Below are positions 42,800 through 53,568 of a DNA stretch of 64,000 bases, piece after piece. The number at the start of each line of letters is the position of its first letter. The stretch's first letter is position 1. The DNA is taken from positions 1 to 64,000 of the forward strand of contig DATCLY010000005.1 in NCBI GenBank assembly GCA_036563665.1, given 5' to 3'. The position numbers were made by a program, and so were the translations under genes. The notes below the pieces were generated by a model that searched no databases, was not told the origin of the DNA, and worked only from the letters and a program-made list of their open reading frames with translations. The stretch comes from FEN-1219 sp036563665. Its GTDB lineage: Bacteria; Pseudomonadota; Gammaproteobacteria; Steroidobacterales; Rariloculaceae.

Positions 42800-43951
42800 A
42801 TGAGCAGATCCTATTTGTTTACGTCCGAATCGGTGTCGGAGGGTCATCCGGACAAGATGGCCGATCAGATTTCGGACGCCATCCTCGATGCGCTGATCGC
42901 GCAAGACCCCCGCAGCCGCGTGGCTTGCGAGACGCTCACGAAGACCGGCCTCGTGATGGTCGCCGGCGAGATCACCACGGGCGCGCACATCGAGGTCGAG
43001 GCGCTGGTCCGGCAGGTGGTGCTCGACATCGGCTACGACAGCTCGGACAAGGGCTTCGACGGCAACACGTGCGCCGTGCTGAACGCCATCGGCAAGCAGT
43101 CGCAGGACATCGCCCAGGGCGTGGACCGCGCCGATCCCGAGGAGCAGGGCGCGGGCGACCAGGGCCTCATGTTCGGCTACGCCACGAACGAGACCGACAG
43201 CTACATGCCGGCGCCGATCATCTACGCCCATCGCCTCGTCGAGAAGCAGGCGGAGGTGCGTAAGTCCGGCAAGCTGCCGTGGCTGCGTCCCGACGCGAAG
43301 AGCCAGGTGACGTTCCGCTACGTGGACGACAAGCCCACGGCGGTGGACGCCATCGTGCTCTCCACCCAGCACAGCCCCGAGATCAGCCTCAAGGAGCTGC
43401 AGGAGGCTGTGATGGAGGAGATCATCAAGCCGGTCATCCCGGCGAAGTGGATCAGCAAGGACACCGCCTTCCACATCAACCCCACCGGCCGGTTCGTGAT
43501 CGGCGGCCCGATGGGCGACTGCGGTCTCACCGGGCGCAAGATCATCGTCGACACCTACGGCGGCATGGCCCGCCACGGCGGCGGCGCGTTCTCGGGCAAG
43601 GATCCGTCGAAGGTGGACCGCTCGGCGGCGTATGCGTGCCGCTACGTGGCGAAGAACGTCGTGGCCGCGGGGCTCGCGGACCGCTGCGAGGTGCAGGTGT
43701 CCTACGCCATCGGCGTGGCCCGGCCCACCTCGGTGACGGTGGAAACGTTCGGCACGAACAAGGTGCCCGAGGAGAAGATCGTGGCGGCCGTGAACAAGCA
43801 CTTCGATCTGCGTCCGTACGGCATCCTCAAGATGCTGGACCTCCTGCGGCCGGTCTACCGGCCCACGGCCTCGTACGGTCACTTCGGCCGCGACGGCTTC
43901 AGCTGGGAGGCGCTCAACAAGGTCGAGGCGCTCAAGGACGAGGTGCGCTGA
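42800..43951 (+). CDS. metK: S-adenosylmethionine synthase
   Basis: 383 aa. Makes SAM from methionine and ATP. Signatures complete: 'FTSESVSEGHPDKMADQISDAILD' near the start, 'GAGDQGLMFGYATNET' and 'ARHGGGAFSGKDPSKVDRSAAYA'. It starts 68 nt after metF in the same direction. The spacer is too short for, and does not resemble, a known SAM or SAH riboswitch. Clustering with ahcY and a putative adenosine kinase indicates a complete activated-methyl cycle encoded in one operon. Confidence 0.97.
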   Translation: MSRSYLFTSESVSEGHPDKMADQISDAILDALIAQDPRSRVACETLTKTGLVMVAGEITTGAHIEVEALVRQVVLDIGYDSSDKGFDGNTCAVLNAIGKQSQDIAQGVDRADPEEQGAGDQGLMFGYATNETDSYMPAPIIYAHRLVEKQAEVRKSGKLPWLRPDAKSQVTFRYVDDKPTAVDAIVLSTQHSPEISLKELQEAVMEEIIKPVIPAKWISKDTAFHINPTGRFVIGGPMGDCGLTGRKIIVDTYGGMARHGGGAFSGKDPSKVDRSAAYACRYVAKNVVAAGLADRCEVQVSYAIGVARPTSVTVETFGTNKVPEEKIVAAVNKHFDLRPYGILKMLDLLRPVYRPTASYGHFGRDGFSWEALNKVEALKDEVR

Positions 43952-44071
43952 GGAGCTCAGGTCGGAGGCCGCTCCTGCCCCGGCTCGCAGAGGGCGCGGG
44001 GCAGGAGGGCCGTCACGGCGCGATCATTGCAGGCACGCGGCGGTAACGACACACCAGAAGGTAACGGAAGG

Positions 44072-45004
44072 ATGACGGCACTCATTTGCGGCTCGGTCGC
44101 CTATGACAACATCATGGTGTTCGACGATTCGTTCAAGAATCACATCCTCCCGGAGAAGATTCACATCCTGAACGTGTCGTTCCTCGTGCCGCGGCTCCGC
44201 CGGGAGTTCGGCGGCTGCGCGGCCAATATCGCGTACAACCTGAAGCTGCTCGGCGAGGATCCTCTGCCGATGGCCACGGTGGGCCACGACTTCGGGCCGT
44301 ATCGCGACTGGCTCAAGCAGTGGGGCATCCGGCTCGATCACGTGCGCGTGCTCGAGGACGAGTTCACCGCCCAGGCGTTCATCACCACGGACCTCGACGC
44401 CAACCAGATCACCGCGTTCCACCCGGGCGCGATGAACCGCTCCGAGCTCAACAAGGTCACGGATGCGAAAGGCGTGAAGATCGGCATGGTGTCGCCGGAC
44501 GGGCGCACCGGCATGGTGGAGCACGCGGCGCAGTTCGCGGAGGCGGGCATCCCGTTCATCTTCGATCCCGGCCAGGGCATGCCGATGTTCAACGGCGAGG
44601 AGCTGCGGCGCTTCGTGGAGCAGGCCACTTGGGTCACCGTCAACGACTACGAGTGGCAGCTCCTGAAGGACCGCACCGGCTGGGACGTCAAGGACGTCGT
44701 CGAGCGCACCGAAGCGCTCATCGTGACCCGCGGCGGGGAAGGATCCACGATCTACACCAAGGACGCGACCTACGACATCCCCACGGTGAAGCCGAAGTCC
44801 GTGGAGGACCCCACCGGCTGCGGCGACGCCTATCGCGCGGGCCTGCTCTACGGCCTGCTGCACGGCCTCGACTGGGAGACCACGGGCCGCGTGGCGAGCC
44901 TCATGGGCGCCATCAAGATCGAGCACCACGGCACGCAGAACCATTCGTTTACCCGCAAGCAGTTCGAGGACAGATTCAAGGCCAGCTTCGGCCGCTCTCT
45001 TTAA
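44072..45004 (+). CDS. PfkB-family kinase, probable adenosine kinase
   Basis: 310 aa from the ATG at 44072 (MTALICGSVAYDNIMVF), with AGAAGG about 10 nt upstream. Ribokinase fold: the 'RREFGGCAANIAYNLKLLG' glycine motif near residue 48 and 'EDPTGCGDAYRAGLLYGLLHGL' with the anion hole and catalytic Asp near 250. The N-terminal 'GSVAYDNIM' and the position directly before ahcY (18 nt) point to adenosine kinase, which would remove the adenosine released by AhcY and pull that reversible reaction forward. A different sugar or nucleoside substrate is possible. Confidence 0.8.
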   Translation: MTALICGSVAYDNIMVFDDSFKNHILPEKIHILNVSFLVPRLRREFGGCAANIAYNLKLLGEDPLPMATVGHDFGPYRDWLKQWGIRLDHVRVLEDEFTAQAFITTDLDANQITAFHPGAMNRSELNKVTDAKGVKIGMVSPDGRTGMVEHAAQFAEAGIPFIFDPGQGMPMFNGEELRRFVEQATWVTVNDYEWQLLKDRTGWDVKDVVERTEALIVTRGGEGSTIYTKDATYDIPTVKPKSVEDPTGCGDAYRAGLLYGLLHGLDWETTGRVASLMGAIKIEHHGTQNHSFTRKQFEDRFKASFGRSL

Positions 45005-45022
45005 TCACCAGGAGTCAACCAC

Positions 45023-46450
<1,428 letters not shown>

Positions 46451-46536
46451 TCGACGCCAGTTGGGCAAGCTCCGGCCGCGGCATTGCGCCGCGGCCGGAG
46501 CGGCCGCACGGGAGCAGCCGCACGAGAGGGTGAAGT

Positions 46537-48213
46537 ATGCAAGACGACATCACGATCGCCCGTAACGCCAAGCTCGTCCGTATCAGCGAGCTGGCGCAAC
46601 AGAAGCTCGGAATCGACCCGCAGGACCTCGAGCCGTACGGTCACTACAAGGCGAAGCTCTCGGCGGATCTGATCAAGCGCGTGCAGGGCCGGCCCGATGG
46701 CAAGCTCGTGCTCGTCACGGCCATCACGCCAACGCCCGCGGGCGAGGGCAAGACCACCACCACCGTGGGTCTCGCGGACGCGCTGAACCGCATCGGCAAG
46801 AAGACGATGGTGTGCGTGCGCGAGCCGTCGCTCGGCCCCTGCTTCGGCAGCAAGGGCGGCGGCGCGGGCGGCGGCTACGCCCAGGTCGCCCCCATGGACG
46901 ACATCAACCTGCACTTCACGGGCGATTTCCACGCGGTGAGCAGCGCCCACAACCTGCTGGCGGCGCTCGTGGACAACCACATCTACTTCGGCAACGCGCG
47001 CGGCCTCGACGTGCGGCGCGTGGCCTGGCGCCGCGTGGTGGACATGAACGACCGCTCGCTGCGCAACATCGTCGTGGGCCTGGGCGGCACCGCCAACGGC
47101 GTGCCGCGCGAGTCGGGCTACTTCATCACGGCAGCGTCCGAGATCATGGCCATCCTCTGCCTCTCGACGTCGCTGCACGACATGAAGGAGCGCTTCAGCA
47201 ACATCATCGTCGGCTACGACAAGGACCAGAAGCCGGTGCGCGCGGGCGACATCAACGCCCAGGGCGCGATGACCGTGCTCATGCGCGAGGCGATCAAGCC
47301 GAACATGGTGCAGACGCTCGAGAACACGCCCACGCTGGTGCACGGCGGGCCGTTCGCGAACATCGCGCACGGCTGCAACTCGGCGATCGCCACCCGCACG
47401 GCGCTCAAGCTCGCGGACATCGTGGTCACGGAGGCGGGCTTCGGCGCGGACCTCGGCGCCGAGAAGTTCGTGGACATCAAGTGCCGCAAGACGGGGTTGA
47501 GGCCCTCGCTCGCCGTGCTCGTGGCGACGGTGCGGGCGCTCAAGTACCAGGGCGGCGCCAAGCTCGCGGACATCAACAACGAGGACCTGGACGCGCTGCG
47601 CCGCGGCATGGTCAACCTGGACCGCCACGTCTCGAACATCCGCAACCATTACGGCCTGCCGGTGGTGGTGTGCCTGAACCGCTTCGGCAGCGACACCGAC
47701 CGCGAGCTCGAGACCGTGAAGGCGCATCTCGCCGAGCAGGACGTGAAGGCCGTGGTCTGCACGCACTTCTCGCAGGGCGGCGCCGGGGCCGTGGAGCTCG
47801 CCGAGACGGTCGCCGAGATGCTCGAAGGCCCGGCCCCGCAGCTCAAGTTCCTCTACGAGGACTCCGACACGCTGTGGGACAAGCTCAACAAGGTGGCGAA
47901 GAACATCTACGGCGCGGGCGAGGTCACCGCGGACGCGACGGTGCGCAAGAAGCTCGACCAGTTCCAGCAGGACGGCTTCGGGCACTTCCCCGTCTGCATC
48001 GCGAAGACGCAGTACTCGTTCTCGACGGACCCGAAGCTCCTCGGCGCGCCGAGCGGGCACTCGTTCAACGTGCGCGACGTGTATCTGTCGGCCGGCGCCG
48101 GCTTCATGGTGGCCATCTGCGGCGACATGATGCTCATGCCGGGCCTGCCGAAGGTGCCCGCCGCGGACCACATCGACATCGACGAGAACGGCGACATCGT
48201 CGGGCTGTCCTAG
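46537..48213 (+). CDS. fhs: Formate-tetrahydrofolate ligase
   Basis: 558 aa, typical length. Interconverts formate, ATP and THF with 10-formyl-THF. The P-loop-like 'TPTPAGEGKTTTTVGL' lies near residues 65-80, followed by 'VREPSLGPCFGSKGGGAGGGYAQVAPMDDINLHFTGD'. LigH of the lignin O-demethylation pathway belongs to this family; next to LigM-like genes and metF it likely releases formate from formyl-THF with ATP formation. The opposite, assimilatory direction cannot be excluded. It starts 86 nt after ahcY, same strand. Confidence 0.95.
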   Translation: MQDDITIARNAKLVRISELAQQKLGIDPQDLEPYGHYKAKLSADLIKRVQGRPDGKLVLVTAITPTPAGEGKTTTTVGLADALNRIGKKTMVCVREPSLGPCFGSKGGGAGGGYAQVAPMDDINLHFTGDFHAVSSAHNLLAALVDNHIYFGNARGLDVRRVAWRRVVDMNDRSLRNIVVGLGGTANGVPRESGYFITAASEIMAILCLSTSLHDMKERFSNIIVGYDKDQKPVRAGDINAQGAMTVLMREAIKPNMVQTLENTPTLVHGGPFANIAHGCNSAIATRTALKLADIVVTEAGFGADLGAEKFVDIKCRKTGLRPSLAVLVATVRALKYQGGAKLADINNEDLDALRRGMVNLDRHVSNIRNHYGLPVVVCLNRFGSDTDRELETVKAHLAEQDVKAVVCTHFSQGGAGAVELAETVAEMLEGPAPQLKFLYEDSDTLWDKLNKVAKNIYGAGEVTADATVRKKLDQFQQDGFGHFPVCIAKTQYSFSTDPKLLGAPSGHSFNVRDVYLSAGAGFMVAICGDMMLMPGLPKVPAADHIDIDENGDIVGLS

Positions 48214-48227
48214 GCGGGGCACCGGCG

Positions 48228-48800
48228 ATGGGCCAAGGGTTCGGCCCGCCCGCCGGCGAACGGTCGCAGCGCGGCGCTAGAGGCGTCGCGCTGGCCGCCC
48301 TCTGCGCCGTGTGCTGCTGCGGCGCGCCGGCCGCGGCCGACAGCGAGTCGGCCGGCGACGTGCTGCGCATCGCCTTGCCCGCCGCCGCGTTCGCCCTCAC
48401 GGTGAAGCGCGACGACCGCGAGGGCAGGCGGCAGTTCTACAAGTCGTTCGGGGCGAACGTGGGCGCCACCCTGCTGCTCAAGGCCGCCGTCGACAAGGAC
48501 CGTCCCGACGGCTCGGACGACGACGCCTTCCCCTCCGGTCACGCGTCCATGGCCTTTCAGGGCGCCGCGTTCATGCATCGCCGCTACGGCTGGCGCCCCG
48601 CGGTGCCCGCCTACGTGCTCGCGGCCTACACGGCGTGGTCGCGCGTCGACGCGGACGAGCACGACGAAGCGGACGTCCTCGCCGGGGCCGCGCTCGGCAT
48701 CGCGAGCTCGTTCCTGCTCGCGGAGCGGCGCGACACGAGCGTGGCCGCCAGGGTGGGCCCCGACGGCTTCGAGATCCGCATCACCGGCCGTCTCCGATAA
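48228..48800 (+). CDS. Exported PAP2-superfamily phosphatase
   Basis: 190 aa from the ATG at 48228, 14 nt after fhs. Signal-like segment 'GVALAALCAVCCCGAPAAA', then the three PAP2 motifs: 'KAAVDKDRPDG', 'AFPSGHASMAF' and 'SRVDADEHDEADVLAG'. Acts on a phosphate ester at the outer face of the inner membrane or in the periplasm (lipid phosphate or nucleotide-like). No evident role in the methyl cycle; probably a passenger at the operon's end, directly before the hairpin. Confidence 0.85.
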   Translation: MGQGFGPPAGERSQRGARGVALAALCAVCCCGAPAAADSESAGDVLRIALPAAAFALTVKRDDREGRRQFYKSFGANVGATLLLKAAVDKDRPDGSDDDAFPSGHASMAFQGAAFMHRRYGWRPAVPAYVLAAYTAWSRVDADEHDEADVLAGAALGIASSFLLAERRDTSVAARVGPDGFEIRITGRLR

Positions 48801-48819
48801 CGGGCTTCCAAAACGAGAA

Positions 48820-48847
48820 CGCCGACCGGCCGCGAGGCCGGTCGGCG
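48820..48847. terminator. Hairpin terminator between convergent methyl-cycle operon and MetE-core gene
   Basis: A perfect 12-bp stem, CGCCGACCGGCC (48820-48831) with GGCCGGTCGGCG (48836-48847), and loop GCGA. On the minus strand it is followed by TTCTCGTTTT, a good terminator tail for the MetE-like gene. On the plus strand the tail is poor, but the stem closes the operon. Confidence 0.75.
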
Positions 48848-48895
48848 TCCGAGTAGCAGCGCCTTCGCGAGGGCGCGCCGCCTCGGCGGCGAGCG

Positions 48896-50020
48896 TTAGC
48901 CCGCGCCGATCTCCTTGCGCACGATGGCGGCGCCTTCGGCGAGCGCCTTGAGCTTGAGCTTCGCGACCATGCGCGCGAGCGGCTTCATGCCGCAGTCCGT
49001 GCTCAGCGTGACCTGCTCGGGAGAGAGGTACTTGAGCACCGTGCGCACGCGCTCCGCCACCTTCTCTGGCGACTCCACCATGCTGGTACGGATGTCGAGC
49101 ACGCCGACCTGCACGCCCTTGTCCTTCGGGCAGTTCTTGAGGAAGTCGATGCCGTCCATCTCGCGGTTCGCGTAGTCGAGCACGAACTCGTCGATGCCCT
49201 CGGTGTTCCAGTAGTAGGGGAGGACCGTCTGGTAGCCCTGCGGGAAGTTGGCGCTCAGGATGTCGTTACCCCAGGCGTTGCCGAAGCAGAAGTGCCAGCC
49301 GATCTTCGCATCGACGCCGTCGCACATGGCCTCGATGCTCTCCCGGATCCACTTGTAGTCGTCCTTGTTGTTGGAGAACAGCGGCAGCCACGCGCCCAGG
49401 TCCTCGATCTGCAGATAGGTGGCGCCGAGCTTCACCAGCTCCTTCATCTCTTTGTTGAAGATGGGGACGAGGGCGAAGGTGAGATCCTTGGGCGTCTTGT
49501 AGTAGGACTTCTCGTTGAAGTAGACGTGCCAGGCGAGGTTGGCGGGACCGGCGCCGATCGAGACCTTGACCGGCTTGTGCGCATGGGCCTTGGCGATGGA
49601 GTAGAGGTCGGGCCAGCGCAGGCAGTCGGGCTTCGCGTCCACCGGGCCGTTGTTGATGACCCCGCCCCAATCGTCCAGGAAGGTCTTCCCGGCGCTCGGG
49701 CCGGCGTTGATCATCGACGGGTGCGGGTTGCGGGTGGGCTCGAAGCCGGGAATGCGCTCGTACAGGTACCAGCAGAACGATCCGATCACGCCGACGTAGT
49801 CGTCGTACCACATGTTGCCGTCGGTGACCACGTCGAGCCCGGCTTCCTCCTGGTCGCGGATCACGGCGGCGACGGCGTCGGTGTACTCCTCCTCGAACGC
49901 GACCTCCTTGAACGCAACGCGCACGTCGCGGCCGAGCAGCTGGTGCTTGTACCAGGCGGGTCGCGGGTAGGATCCGACCATGGTCGTCGGGAGGACGGTG
50001 TCCACTACTTTCCTGGGCAT
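48896..50020 (-). CDS. Short cobalamin-independent methionine-synthase-like (MetE core) methyltransferase
   Basis: 374 aa from the ATG at 50020, with AGGAG 10 nt upstream. Corresponds to the C-terminal catalytic half of MetE only; the N-terminal half that full MetE has is missing. Zinc ligands are visible: His243 and Cys245 in 'GWHFCFGN' and Cys343 in 'LSTDCGMK'; the glutamate ligand position seems to be Asp282. N-terminal 'LPTTMVGSYPRPAWYK' and 'EEYTDAVAAVIRDQEEAGLDVVTDGNMWYDD' fit the family. Short relatives include folate-independent methionine synthases and other zinc thiol-methyltransferases, so it may methylate homocysteine using methyl-THF or another donor. Convergent with the methyl-cycle operon and monocistronic. 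Confidence 0.8.
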   Translation of the reverse strand: MPRKVVDTVLPTTMVGSYPRPAWYKHQLLGRDVRVAFKEVAFEEEYTDAVAAVIRDQEEAGLDVVTDGNMWYDDYVGVIGSFCWYLYERIPGFEPTRNPHPSMINAGPSAGKTFLDDWGGVINNGPVDAKPDCLRWPDLYSIAKAHAHKPVKVSIGAGPANLAWHVYFNEKSYYKTPKDLTFALVPIFNKEMKELVKLGATYLQIEDLGAWLPLFSNNKDDYKWIRESIEAMCDGVDAKIGWHFCFGNAWGNDILSANFPQGYQTVLPYYWNTEGIDEFVLDYANREMDGIDFLKNCPKDKGVQVGVLDIRTSMVESPEKVAERVRTVLKYLSPEQVTLSTDCGMKPLARMVAKLKLKALAEGAAIVRKEIGAG

Positions 50021-50186
50021 TATCGAGTTCTCCTGGTAGCTAGCGCTTCGCGCGCTGAATCGTTGTAGTTGGGGAGGGCCGCAGTATACGCCACGGCCCA
50101 TCGGGCGGGTAGGTTGACGCCCGCCGCGGCGACGTCGCGCGCCGCGGGCGGCGGACGCGCGTCGAAGCGATCAGGGGACGGATGGC

Positions 50187-51668
50187 TCAGTGCCCCGGGT
50201 TCATCAGGAACGGCGGCGGATAATGCCGGCCGCCGCGCTCGAGGGTGATCCAGCGCAGCTCCGTGAACGTGTCGATGCCGGCCCGTCCGCCGTGCCGGCC
50301 GAGGCCGCTCGCGCCGATGCCGCCGAACGGCACGTGGGGCTCGTCGTTGACCGAGCTGTCGTTCACGTGCGCCATGCCGGTCCGCAGCCGGCGCGCGATC
50401 TCGAGGCCGCGCTCCTCGTCCTCGGTGATGATGCCGGCGGAGAGGCCGTACTCCGAGTCGTTGGCGAGCGCCACCGCGTGGTCCACGTCGTCGGCCGCGA
50501 CGACCGGGGCCACGGGCCCGAACGTCTCCTCGCGCCAGATCTTCATGTCGGTGGTCACGTTCGCGAGCACCGTCGGCTCGAAGTAGAGCCCCTGGTTGCC
50601 GCCGCCCACGAGCACCTTCGCGCCCTTGGCGACGGCCTCGTCCACCTGCTCGCGGATCTTGGCGAGCTGCTTCTGGTTGATCACCGGCCCGATGCAGTTG
50701 GCCATCTCGCGCGGGTTGCCCACCTTGAGCTTGCGGGTGTTGGCCACGAACTTCTCGGTGAACTCGTCGAGGACCTTGCGGTGGACGATGACCCGCTCGA
50801 CGGACATGCAGATCTGGCCCTGGTGCATGAACGCGCCGAAGGTGGCGGCGTTCACGGCCTTCTCGATGTTCGCGTCGTCCAGCACGATGAGCGCGTCCTT
50901 GCCGCCGAGCTCGAGACACGCCTTCTTGAGCAGGCCGCCGGCCTTGGCCGCCACCTGCCGGCCAACCGCCGTGGAGCCCGTGAAGCTTACGCCCCGCACG
51001 GCCGGATGCTCGATGAGCTCGTCGCCCACCTCCTGCACGTGGTCGCGCGAGCAGGTGATGACGTTGAACACGCCCTTCGGGAACCCCGCCTCCTCGAGCA
51101 CCTCGGCGATCAGGAGGCCGCCGCTGATCGGCGTTTCCTCGGAGGGCTTCAGGATCACGGTGTTGCCGACCGCGAGCGCCGGCGCGAAGCCGCGCGAGGA
51201 GAGGATCAGCGGGAAGTTCCACGGCGAGATCACGGACACGACGCCCAGGGGCTCGCGCACGACGAGCGAGAGCTTGCCGTGGTCCGACGGCAGGATCTCG
51301 CCGTTCATCTGATAGGCGGCGGCCGCGGCGGCGCGGTAGACGCCGACGCTATAGCCCGTCTCGAACATCGTCTTGCCGATCCAGGCGCCGCCCTCGTCGA
51401 TGAGCATCTCCTGGAATTCCTTCTGCCGCGCCTCGAGCACGTCCGCCGCCTTCGAGAGCAGCCGCGCCCGTTGCGAATGGGGCAGGGCGGCCCAGCCCGG
51501 CTGCGCCTCGCGGGCCGCTTCGATGGCCTTGCGCACGTCGGCGCGGCTCGCATCCGCCACCCGGGCGCACACCTCGCCGGTGGCCGGGTTGTAGACGGGG
51601 AATTCCGCGTTGCCCTCGGCCGGCACCCACTCGCCGCCGATGTAGAGATTGCGCTTGCTGCTGGCCAT
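50187..51668 (-). CDS. NAD(P)-dependent aldehyde dehydrogenase, aromatic-aldehyde type
   Basis: 493 aa; the ATG at 51668 follows GAGGAGGG. Catalytic motifs are complete: 'LELGGKDALIVL' with the general-base Glu and 'FMHQGQICMSVERVIVH' with the nucleophilic Cys; 'SFTGSTAVGRQVA' is the cofactor-binding region. The 'GQICMSxERxxVH' surroundings are like benzaldehyde and vanillin dehydrogenases (LigV/Vdh/XylC group). Vanillin or syringaldehyde oxidation to the acid, then O-demethylation by LigM-like enzymes, would be the known logic of such pathways; specificity is inferred. It reads away from the phospholipase-like gene and lies at the edge of the cluster. Confidence 0.88.
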   Translation of the reverse strand: MASSKRNLYIGGEWVPAEGNAEFPVYNPATGEVCARVADASRADVRKAIEAAREAQPGWAALPHSQRARLLSKAADVLEARQKEFQEMLIDEGGAWIGKTMFETGYSVGVYRAAAAAAYQMNGEILPSDHGKLSLVVREPLGVVSVISPWNFPLILSSRGFAPALAVGNTVILKPSEETPISGGLLIAEVLEEAGFPKGVFNVITCSRDHVQEVGDELIEHPAVRGVSFTGSTAVGRQVAAKAGGLLKKACLELGGKDALIVLDDANIEKAVNAATFGAFMHQGQICMSVERVIVHRKVLDEFTEKFVANTRKLKVGNPREMANCIGPVINQKQLAKIREQVDEAVAKGAKVLVGGGNQGLYFEPTVLANVTTDMKIWREETFGPVAPVVAADDVDHAVALANDSEYGLSAGIITEDEERGLEIARRLRTGMAHVNDSSVNDEPHVPFGGIGASGLGRHGGRAGIDTFTELRWITLERGGRHYPPPFLMNPGH

Positions 51669-51947
51669 CCGATTCACCCTCCTCGAAGCGACGCGCGAGC
51701 CGCCGCCAGGTGTCGCGAGCGGTGCGGAATGAGCGCGCCCCCGGTATGCGTGCCGTTGTTGATTTTCGCCTGCGCTCGCGGCGCTGTTAGAGCCGCGTGC
51801 GTGCAAGGTAGTATAGTGAACGCTTCAGCGCGTTGTCAGTGGCCCCGCCGGGGCCTGGGGGCGTCGCGCGGACGCCGGGCGTCGGCCGACGTGGCGACGA
51901 CGTCAGGGCGCACCACGTTCTCGGCTCGGCAGCGGTGATCTGATCCC

Positions 51948-53480
51948 ATGTTTCGTCGATGCGCTCGGTTGGCAGCGGCACTCGCCCTGCTGGCGGCGGG
52001 TGCCTGCGCGCAGCTTCCCGCCACCGTCGAGGCGCCGCCGGAGCTCGCGCTGCCGCCGTCGGAGGCCGGCGGGCTCGCCGAGGCCGCCCGGCGCGTCGAA
52101 GCCGTGCTGCCTCCGGGGCATTCCGCTCACTGGCTCCTCGACCGCAACGAGCTCGCGTACGTCGCCCGCCTCGCGCTCACCGATCGCGCGGTCGCGAGCC
52201 TCGACATCCAGTATTTCATCTGGCAGGAGGACGCCACCGGCTACCTGCTCGCGCGGCGCCTCCTGCAGGCCGCCGACCGCGGCGTGAAGGTGCGGCTGCT
52301 GCTCGACGACTTCGACGTCGTTCGCGAGAGCAACATCGTCGTGCTGCTCGACGCGCACCCGCGGATCGAGGTGCGGGTCTTCAATCCGTGGATGCGGCAC
52401 GCGGCCGTCGGCAAGCTGTTCGAGTTCCTCTTCCGGTGGGGCACGCTGAACCACCGCATGCACAACAAGACCTACATCGCCGACGGCCGGTTCGCGATCG
52501 TGGGCGGGCGCAACATCGGTGACCGCTACTTCGGGCTGTACGAGCGCTTCGTGCAGAACGATCTCGACGTGCTCGTGGCGGGCCCGGTGGTGCAGGACGT
52601 GGCGGCGAGCTTCGACGCGTACTGGAACTCGGAGCTGACTCACCCGGTGGCGGCCCTCGGGCGCATGCCCGAGGAGGAGCTCGACCCCGCTTTCACTCGC
52701 GAGTCGCTCGACGCGGCCGTCGCGGCCCGGGCGGAGACGCTCGCCGCGTTTCCGCTCGAGCCCGCGTCGTGGGACGAGTATCTCGGGGAGCTGCCGGCGA
52801 CCCTGGCGTCGGGGCGCGCCGAGCTCCTCGTGGACGAGCCGGCGGTGCACCTCAGACCGCCGCTCGCCCTCTACGAGCGCTTTCTCGAGCTCCTCGCCGG
52901 CGCGGAGCGCGAGGTGCTCATCAGCTCGCCGTACTTCGTGCCGGACCCGGCGTTCATGGCGCTCATGGAACGCCTCACGGCGCGGGGCGTGCGTGTGGCG
53001 CTCGTCACCAACTCGCTCGCGACCAACAACCACACCGTGGCGCACACGGGCTACCGGCGGTGGCGGCGAGACGCCCTCGCGGCCGGCATGGAGCTCTACG
53101 AGCTGCGCGACGACGCGGAGATCCTCCAGCTCTATCGCACGGAGCCGGTGCGGCCCGGGTTCGTGGGGCTGCACTCGAAGGCCGTCGTGATCGACGGACG
53201 CACGACGTTCATCGGCTCGCCGAACGTCGACCCGCGGTCGATGGTGCACAACACCGAGATCGGCATCGTCACCGACAGCCCGTTGCTCGCCGAGCGCCTC
53301 GGGGACCTCATCCGCCGCGACATGGCGCCGCAGAACGCCTGGCGGGTCACGATGGACGAGGAGGGCTGGCTCACCTGGAGCGGCAACCCGGAGACGCTGC
53401 GCCGTCAGCCCGCCATGGGCTTCAAGCAGCGCCTCATCGAGTTCGTGCTGAACCTGCTGCCCCTGAAGAAGCAGGTGTGA
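51948..53480 (+). CDS. Phospholipase D/cardiolipin synthase-like lipoprotein
   Basis: 510 aa. Lipoprotein-type signal 'RLAAALALLAAGAC'. Two HKD motifs of the PLD superfamily: 'RMHNKTYIADGRFAIVGGRNIGDRYF' at about residue 170 and 'GLHSKAVVIDGRTTFIGSPNVDPRS' at about residue 407, so the active site is complete. Exported PLD proteins hydrolyse or transfer phosphatidyl groups; the cardiolipin-synthase ClsC/YmdC subgroup has a similar arrangement. Separated by 279 nt from the divergent aldehyde dehydrogenase; in that gap I see no clear feature. Confidence 0.88.
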   Translation: MFRRCARLAAALALLAAGACAQLPATVEAPPELALPPSEAGGLAEAARRVEAVLPPGHSAHWLLDRNELAYVARLALTDRAVASLDIQYFIWQEDATGYLLARRLLQAADRGVKVRLLLDDFDVVRESNIVVLLDAHPRIEVRVFNPWMRHAAVGKLFEFLFRWGTLNHRMHNKTYIADGRFAIVGGRNIGDRYFGLYERFVQNDLDVLVAGPVVQDVAASFDAYWNSELTHPVAALGRMPEEELDPAFTRESLDAAVAARAETLAAFPLEPASWDEYLGELPATLASGRAELLVDEPAVHLRPPLALYERFLELLAGAEREVLISSPYFVPDPAFMALMERLTARGVRVALVTNSLATNNHTVAHTGYRRWRRDALAAGMELYELRDDAEILQLYRTEPVRPGFVGLHSKAVVIDGRTTFIGSPNVDPRSMVHNTEIGIVTDSPLLAERLGDLIRRDMAPQNAWRVTMDEEGWLTWSGNPETLRRQPAMGFKQRLIEFVLNLLPLKKQV

Positions 53481-53491
53481 GCGTCATGCAA

Positions 53492-53564
53492 GATCGCGGC
53501 TGGAAAGCCGCTCCCACAGGCTTCGCTCCAGCCGCGGCCTGTGGGAGCGGCTTTCCAGCCGCGG
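53492..53564. repeat. REP-like repeat pair 4 between convergent genes
   Basis: An inverted unit at 53492-53517 and a forward unit at 53541-53564 face each other. The joining segment, ACAGGC...GCCTGT (53516-53542), is itself complementary, giving one large possible stem. The element fills the space between the phospholipase-like stop (53480) and the ferredoxin stop (53569) and may serve as bidirectional transcript end. Confidence 0.9.
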
Positions 53565-53568
53565 GCGC

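Noticed and set aside
43973..44010. Terminator between metK and the PfkB kinase
   Set aside because: The stem TCCTGCCCC...GGGGCAGGA is followed by GGGCCGTC, not a T-run, and the genes on both sides belong functionally together.
42732..45022. SAM, SAH or THF riboswitch in the spacers before metK, the kinase and ahcY
   Set aside because: Spacers of 68, 120 and 18 nt do not show the paired elements or conserved loops I know for these riboswitches. The 120-nt spacer has only a 9-bp stem (TCCTGCCCC/GGGGCAGGA).
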